Assembly: GCF_001610835.1 (NCBI RefSeq)
Contig: NZ_CP011270.1
Location: forward strand, 1,054,001-1,118,000
Length of the DNA stretch: 64,000 nt
From: Planctomyces sp. SH-PL14
GTDB taxonomy: Bacteria; Planctomycetota; Planctomycetia; Planctomycetales; Planctomycetaceae
Reading direction: 5' to 3'
The notes under the pieces are model-generated. The model searched no databases. It was not told where the DNA came from and saw only the letters and a program-made list of their open reading frames with translations. Positions 63,953-64,000 of the stretch are shown in pieces (within the stretch, counting starts at the first letter, position 1; each line of letters opens with the position of its first letter). Made by a program: the position numbers and the translations under genes.

Positions 63953-64000
63953 TTAGCCAGCCCGGGTCGCGTGAGCCACGCTGCCCATGGCGAGAACGTC
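63953..64000 (-). CDS. Possible 3' end of a gene cut by the window edge
   Basis: On the minus strand a frame reads in from the window edge and ends DVLAMGSVAHATRAG then TAA (63955-63953). It is too short to identify, and could be chance. Confidence 0.25.
   Translation of the reverse strand, partial: DVLAMGSVAHATRAG

Overview
The window is a GC-rich (about two-thirds G+C by eye) piece of a bacterial chromosome that looks like a member of the Planctomycetota, most likely Planctomycetales. The pointers are lineage-typical families: a PVC-type CxxCH haem-binding protein, a DUF1559 protein, a DUF1571 protein, a ceramidase-like secreted hydrolase, a PQQ-like propeller protein, two adjacent ClpP paralogues, an OleC-like AMP ligase, many small lipoproteins, and scattered genes with few long operons. 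No rRNA, CRISPR array, prophage or transposase gene was seen. There is one tRNA, tRNA-Gln(CUG).

Layout. 1-4.1 kb: minus-strand ubiX (cut by the window edge), a small membrane protein, ribBA, and a PilO/GspM-like protein with Ig-like repeats. 4.7-9.5 kb: PAP2 phosphatase, nusB, a propeller protein with a polytopic tail, and a nucleotidyltransferase-HD protein. 9.6-15.7 kb: a Tat-exported TIM-barrel protein, a lipoprotein, two clpP genes and an OleC-like ligase, all on minus. 16-25.6 kb: plus-strand genes (receiver/zinc-ribbon protein, YkgJ-type protein, haem-binding protein, hisC, hydrolase, lipoprotein, coiled-coil protein), with the tRNA on minus. 25.5-33.3 kb: LOG family, DUF4912, a KADAIE-repeat lipoprotein, xylA, efp, a membrane protein and metK. 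33.5-42.8 kb: esterase, PolB-like exonuclease, a 632-aa orphan, sppA divergent from a Met/Cys PLP enzyme, and a small membrane protein. 43-52.5 kb: TadE-like, DUF1559, a propeller protein, ceramidase, an aldolase-like protein, a MacB/FtsX permease, two small proteins and a DUF6263-like lipoprotein. 52.6-64 kb: NDH-2, nrdR, a YyaL-DsbD fusion, an ABC ATPase, an FHA-GAF histidine kinase, DUF1571, hpt, a small lipoprotein and trmB.

Most genes are housekeeping or envelope functions and do not form one pathway. The striking non-coding feature is a family of dispersed structured repeats of about 320-350 bp. Seven near-complete copies lie at 10.7, 28.3, 30.9, 36.4, 42.1, 46.0 and 60.1 kb, with related short forms at 4.2, 8.3, 11.05 and 50.7 kb. 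They sit in intergenic gaps, often within about 25 bp of a stop codon. They carry several hairpins whose stems are kept while loops change, and they are the best candidate here for an undescribed element. Other intergenic palindromes occur too: a 26-bp perfect inverted repeat at 58.2 kb, A/C-rich paired arms at 4.4, 16.6 and 62.8 kb, and a GAGGCTCC-containing motif at 4.56, 62.94 and 63.08 kb.
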